Positions 61,077 through 64,000 of a stretch of DNA of 64,000 bases are shown piece after piece (the first letter of the stretch is position 1; each line of letters starts with the position of its first letter). This stretch comes from Paractinoplanes lichenicola. GTDB taxonomy: Bacteria > Actinomycetota > Actinomycetes > Mycobacteriales > Micromonosporaceae. A program made the position numbers and the translations under genes. The DNA is taken from positions 1 to 64,000 of the forward strand of contig NZ_JAENHO010000005.1 in the NCBI RefSeq assembly GCF_016785085.1, read 5' to 3'. The notes under the pieces were generated by a model. It ran no database searches. It saw nothing but the letters and a program-made list of their open reading frames with translations, and was not told the DNA's origin.

Positions 61077-61934
61077 TCAGTTGAAGACTTCGGCGACGAC
61101 CCGGCCCGTGCCGGCGGCACTTTCCGCGGTTACCGCCTGCCACTTGCCGTCGGGGGCGTGCCACTCGAGATCGCCGAAACGTACCCGTTCGAGACCCGTG
61201 GCCGAGGCGTGCGCGACCAGCCAGTGGGCATACCGCCAGCCCGATTTGGGATTGGCGACCTTGACCGTGAGCCCGCCGTCCTGCTTGGCGGCCGCCGACT
61301 CGGGCAGGCCCTTGCCCCAGTCGAGCCGCAGCCCGTCCATCAGCGCGGCCGCCGCCTCGGCTCCGCGCAGCACCGGGGTGCCGCTCACGCTGCACTCCAC
61401 GGCCCCGGTCGCGCCGCCGGTGAGGGCGCGGGCCAGCACCGCGGACTCGTCGGCCCATTTCTCGTACGCGTTGGGGTACGCCGAACGCTGCACCTTCTGC
61501 GCGGCGTCGGTGACCCGCATCTTCTCGTAGCCCTTGACCTTCTTGAGCGACGCGTAGAACTTGTTGGCCGCGTACCGCGGGTCCTTGATCTGCTCGATCG
61601 TGCCCCAGCCCTGACTGGGCCGCTGCTGGAAGAGGCCGACCGAGTCGCGGTCGCCGTCGTCGAGGTTCTCCAGCTTCGACTCCTGGAACGCGGTGGCCAG
61701 CGCGATCACCACGGCCCGCTCGGGCATGCCCCGGCGCAGGCCCACGGCGGTGATGGTGGCGGCGTTGGCCATCTGCACGTAGTCGAGCGTGACCTCGCCC
61801 TCGGCCCGTACGGTGCACTCGGGGCCGATTTTCGGGAGCTTGATGCCGTCGGAGAAGGTGTTCACGACGACGAAGACGCCGAGCGCACCGATGAGCGCGA
61901 CGATCGCGAGCGCCACGATCGGTGACTTGCGCAC
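61077..61934 (-). CDS. Membrane-anchored lysozyme-like protein
   Basis: This 285-residue protein has an N-terminal signal-anchor helix (about 6-27) and an outer domain with AFQESKLENLDDGDRDSVGLFQQRPSQGWGT. That motif belongs to lysozyme/transglycosylase-like proteins of actinobacteria, with Glu as possible catalytic acid. The C-terminal part (about 180-285) is a separate alpha/beta region. A peptidoglycan role is likely but no activity can be assumed. GTG 61934 follows a GGGGGTGTGA stretch that may act as ribosome-binding site. Confidence 0.85.
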   Translation of the reverse strand: MRKSPIVALAIVALIGALGVFVVVNTFSDGIKLPKIGPECTVRAEGEVTLDYVQMANAATITAVGLRRGMPERAVVIALATAFQESKLENLDDGDRDSVGLFQQRPSQGWGTIEQIKDPRYAANKFYASLKKVKGYEKMRVTDAAQKVQRSAYPNAYEKWADESAVLARALTGGATGAVECSVSGTPVLRGAEAAAALMDGLRLDWGKGLPESAAAKQDGGLTVKVANPKSGWRYAHWLVAHASATGLERVRFGDLEWHAPDGKWQAVTAESAAGTGRVVAEVFN

Positions 61935-61995
61935 TCACACCCCCAGGCGTAGTAGGTAGGCGACAAGAGTAGTCAACGAAGTCACCCGATCCGCG

Positions 61996-62772
61996 TCACC
62001 CGTCGGCTGCGGGAGCGGCGGGAACCCAGCTCGCGGGCCTCTTCTCGCGCAGCGCGGACACACCCTCGCGCCCCTCGGCCGACTTGAAGTAACCCGCCGA
62101 CCGCGAGGCCAGCTCGGCCAGTTCGGCCCGGATCGGCGTACGGCGGAGCAGTTGTTTGGCGCCGGCGAGGGCGAGCGGGCCGCCCAGCACGAGGCTGGCG
62201 CAATAGCGGCGTACGGCGTCGTCGAGGTCTTCGGCTGCCACGGCCGCGCTGACCAGCCCGATCTCGGCCGCGCGGACACCGTCGAAGACGTCGCCGGTCA
62301 GATAGAGCTCGGCCGCCGCGCGTGGGGACAGCCGGGGCAGCACGGTGGCGCTGATCACGGCCGGGATCACGCCCAGGCGCACCTCGGAGAAGGCGAACGT
62401 GGCCTCGCGCGCGCAGACGGCGATGTCGGCCGCCGCGATCAGGCCGAGACCGCCCGCGCGGGCCGGACCGCCGACGCGCGCGACGACCGGCTTGGGGAAC
62501 TCCCACAGCGCGGCCAGCACGTCGGCGATCATCTCGGCCGGGACGCGGCCGTTCTCGCGGGCCTCGGCGGTCTCCTTGAGGTCGGCGCCGGAGCAGAAAA
62601 CCTTGCCCGTATGAGTCAGCACGATCGCCCGTACGGACGTGTCGGTGACCGCCGCGGCGAGCGCGTCGAGCAGCTCGCGCATCAGGGGAGTGGACAGGGC
62701 GTTGCGGTTCGCGGGGGAGTCCAGGGTCATGGTGGTCACCCCGGCGTCGGTGACGGTACGGACCAGAGCCAT
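61996..62772 (-). CDS. Enoyl-CoA hydratase/isomerase family protein
   Basis: This 258-residue crotonase-fold protein has the oxyanion-hole segments GKVFCSGADLKE (about 56-67) and GPARAGGLGLIAAADI (about 102-117). The second has PARAGG where GxAxGGG is typical, so the first glycines differ. FSEVRLGVIP follows with a possible catalytic Glu. Beta-oxidation or a related CoA reaction is likely; substrate unknown. The ATG is behind TAGGGT at leaderless distance. It is divergent from hemW. Confidence 0.9.
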   Translation of the reverse strand: MALVRTVTDAGVTTMTLDSPANRNALSTPLMRELLDALAAAVTDTSVRAIVLTHTGKVFCSGADLKETAEARENGRVPAEMIADVLAALWEFPKPVVARVGGPARAGGLGLIAAADIAVCAREATFAFSEVRLGVIPAVISATVLPRLSPRAAAELYLTGDVFDGVRAAEIGLVSAAVAAEDLDDAVRRYCASLVLGGPLALAGAKQLLRRTPIRAELAELASRSAGYFKSAEGREGVSALREKRPASWVPAAPAADG

Positions 62773-62778
62773 GGCGGA

Positions 62779-62784
62779 ACCCTA
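62779..62784 (-). promoter_or_regulatory. -10 element, leaderless promoter of the enoyl-CoA hydratase gene
   Basis: TAGGGT on the minus strand is 6 nt before the ATG at 62772. Confidence 0.55.
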
Positions 62785-62808
62785 ACGGGGAGCGTGCACA
62801 CTTGATGG

Positions 62809-64000
62809 ATGGCCGGCGCACTTCCCGATGGCGAACCCGTACCGCAGGACGGGTCGCTACCCGACTCGGCGACGGCGCAGGTCGGAAAAAACGGATTCGC
62901 GGTGTACGTGCATGTGCCGTTCTGCGCGAGCCGCTGCGGATACTGCGACTTCAACACGTACACGGCGACCGAGCTGGGTGGCGGCGTTTCGCGCGATACG
63001 TACGCCGATACGGTGCTGCAGGAGCTCAAGCTCGCCCGGGGCGTGATAAATCCGGATAAATCGGGCAAGCATTGGGGCTTCCAGGGCAACGCGGTCCGGG
63101 GCAGCGCGGGCGGTGTGGGCTCAGGCAGTGCGGGCCGGGGCGGCGCGGCTGGTGCGGGCTGGGATGTCGGGGGTGGCGCGGGCCAGGGCGTGGCGGGTCT
63201 GCGCGCGGGCTCAAGTGCCGCGAGCGCTGGTGGTGGGGCTGTCGACACCGTGTTCTTCGGTGGGGGCACGCCGACGCTGTTGAGTGCTGACGATCTCGGG
63301 CGGATTCTCGAGGGGATCGACAAGACGTGGGGGCTGGCGAGCGACGCCGAGGTCACTACGGAGGCCAATCCCGAGTCAGTCAATCCCGAATATCTGCGGC
63401 GGCTGCGTGGGCACGGCTTCAACCGGATCTCGTTGGGCATGCAGTCGGCCGCGCCGGGGGTGTTGCGGATCCTCGATCGGCAGCACACCGCCGGCCGGGC
63501 GCCGCAGGCTGCCGCGGAGGCGAGGGAGGCCGGGTTCGAGCATGTCAACCTCGACCTCATCTACGGCACCCCGGGCGAGACGGCCGACGACTTCGCGACC
63601 TCGCTGCGGGCGGTGATCGACTCGGGCGTGGACCACGTCAGCGCGTACGCCCTGATCGTGGAGGACGGCACGCGGATGGCCGCCCGGATGCGGCGCGGGG
63701 AGATTCCGTACCCGTCCGACGACGTGGCCGCCGATCGCTATCTGGCTGCCGAGGCCGCCCTGAGCGAGGCCGGTTTCCAGTGGTACGAGGTCTCCAACTG
63801 GGCCACGAGCGACGACGCCCGCTGCCGGCACAACCTGCTCTATTGGACCGGCGCCGACTGGTGGGGGCTCGGGCCGGGCGCGCACAGCCACGTCGGCGGG
63901 GTGCGCTGGTGGAACGTCAAGCATCCGGCGGCGTACGCGGGAAGGCTTCTGCAGGGTCTCTCGCCGGGCCAGGGGCGTGAGCTGCTCACGGACGAGGACA
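62809..64000 (+). CDS. hemW: HemW-like radical SAM heme chaperone (partial, runs off the window)
   Basis: Only the first 397 codons are in the window. The cluster motif is C39-xxx-C43-xx-C46 (CASRCGYC), followed by FFGGGTPTLL, NPESVNPEYL, RISLGMQS and DLIYGTPGET, all typical of HemW (formerly called oxygen-independent coproporphyrinogen oxidase-like). HemW transfers heme in the cytoplasm rather than oxidising coproporphyrinogen. Between residues about 79 and 144, where relatives have a short loop, there is a Gly/Ala/Ser-rich insertion. CACACT lies 6 nt before the ATG. The 3' end lies beyond 64000. Confidence 0.93.
   Translation, partial: MAGALPDGEPVPQDGSLPDSATAQVGKNGFAVYVHVPFCASRCGYCDFNTYTATELGGGVSRDTYADTVLQELKLARGVINPDKSGKHWGFQGNAVRGSAGGVGSGSAGRGGAAGAGWDVGGGAGQGVAGLRAGSSAASAGGGAVDTVFFGGGTPTLLSADDLGRILEGIDKTWGLASDAEVTTEANPESVNPEYLRRLRGHGFNRISLGMQSAAPGVLRILDRQHTAGRAPQAAAEAREAGFEHVNLDLIYGTPGETADDFATSLRAVIDSGVDHVSAYALIVEDGTRMAARMRRGEIPYPSDDVAADRYLAAEAALSEAGFQWYEVSNWATSDDARCRHNLLYWTGADWWGLGPGAHSHVGGVRWWNVKHPAAYAGRLLQGLSPGQGRELLTDED

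Noticed and set aside
58530..62808. Integrated mobile element between lepA and hemW
   Set aside because: No integrase, transposase, tRNA target or flanking direct repeats were found; only a synteny difference supports it, so it is listed as a question rather than a feature.

Overview
The window is high-GC actinobacterial chromosome. Gene content, frequent GTG/TTG starts, many leaderless-looking promoters and overall style suggest Micromonosporaceae (Actinoplanes or Micromonospora-like). That placement is inference, because no complete 16S gene is present. It opens with the 3' end of a 23S rRNA and a complete 5S rRNA, so it begins at the end of an rRNA operon. No tRNA, phage, integrase, transposase or CRISPR locus was seen.

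Layout. 1-440: rRNA genes and two terminators. 448-9694: a small membrane protein, valS-folC-DUF4233, a very long repeat-rich membrane/VOC protein, and ndk. 9691-13559: an ABC-2 exporter operon (ATPase and two permeases) with an ArsR-type regulator; a palindromic repeat array lies between the two permease genes. 13631-14634: a stand-alone RelA/SpoT-type synthetase overlapping a 73-residue protein, resembling a toxin-antitoxin pair. 14704-21860: Tat-exported PhoD, ileS behind a T-box leader, an acyltransferase, and an iron-sulfur photolyase. 21889-26916: a Pro-rich membrane protein related to the first gene, then an RsbQ/RsbP/STAS stress-signalling cluster. 26937-35914: a radical SAM pair, RNase E/G, a putative lipoprotein, rplU-rpmA-obg. 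35972-44202: GNAT, trpS with a Trp-Trp leader peptide, pepN, a hybrid kinase, nadD-rsfS-phosphatase, a lipoprotein, degV. 44120-52559: a DUF1444-like protein, a PrmC-related methyltransferase, comEA-comEC, GNAT, holA. 52550-58145: SRPBCC and small regulator, rpsT, an aminoglycoside phosphotransferase-like protein, DUF4240, MOSC, lepA. 58227-64000: GlsB-like protein, a second palindromic array with low-complexity DNA, a GAF/PAS membrane sensor, a lysozyme-like protein, an enoyl-CoA hydratase, and the first 397 codons of hemW.

Most genes are housekeeping: four tRNA or translation-quality enzymes, three ribosomal proteins, RNase E, Obg, LepA, RsfS, Pol III delta. Amino-acid supply appears to feed back on synthetase genes in two ways: a T-box before ileS and a tryptophan leader peptide before trpS. 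Stress and signalling functions are layered over this: RsbQP-STAS, the alarmone synthetase pair, a sensor-less hybrid kinase, and a GAF/PAS sensor without an output domain.

The least explained items are the two arrays of a 17-bp motif (GTAAGTGAGTACTCACA) 48 kb apart, the RelA-like/73-aa pair, the phosphatase-kinase fusion in the Rsb cluster, and the low-complexity insertions in several otherwise ordinary proteins. All calls come from reading the sequence; no database search was run.
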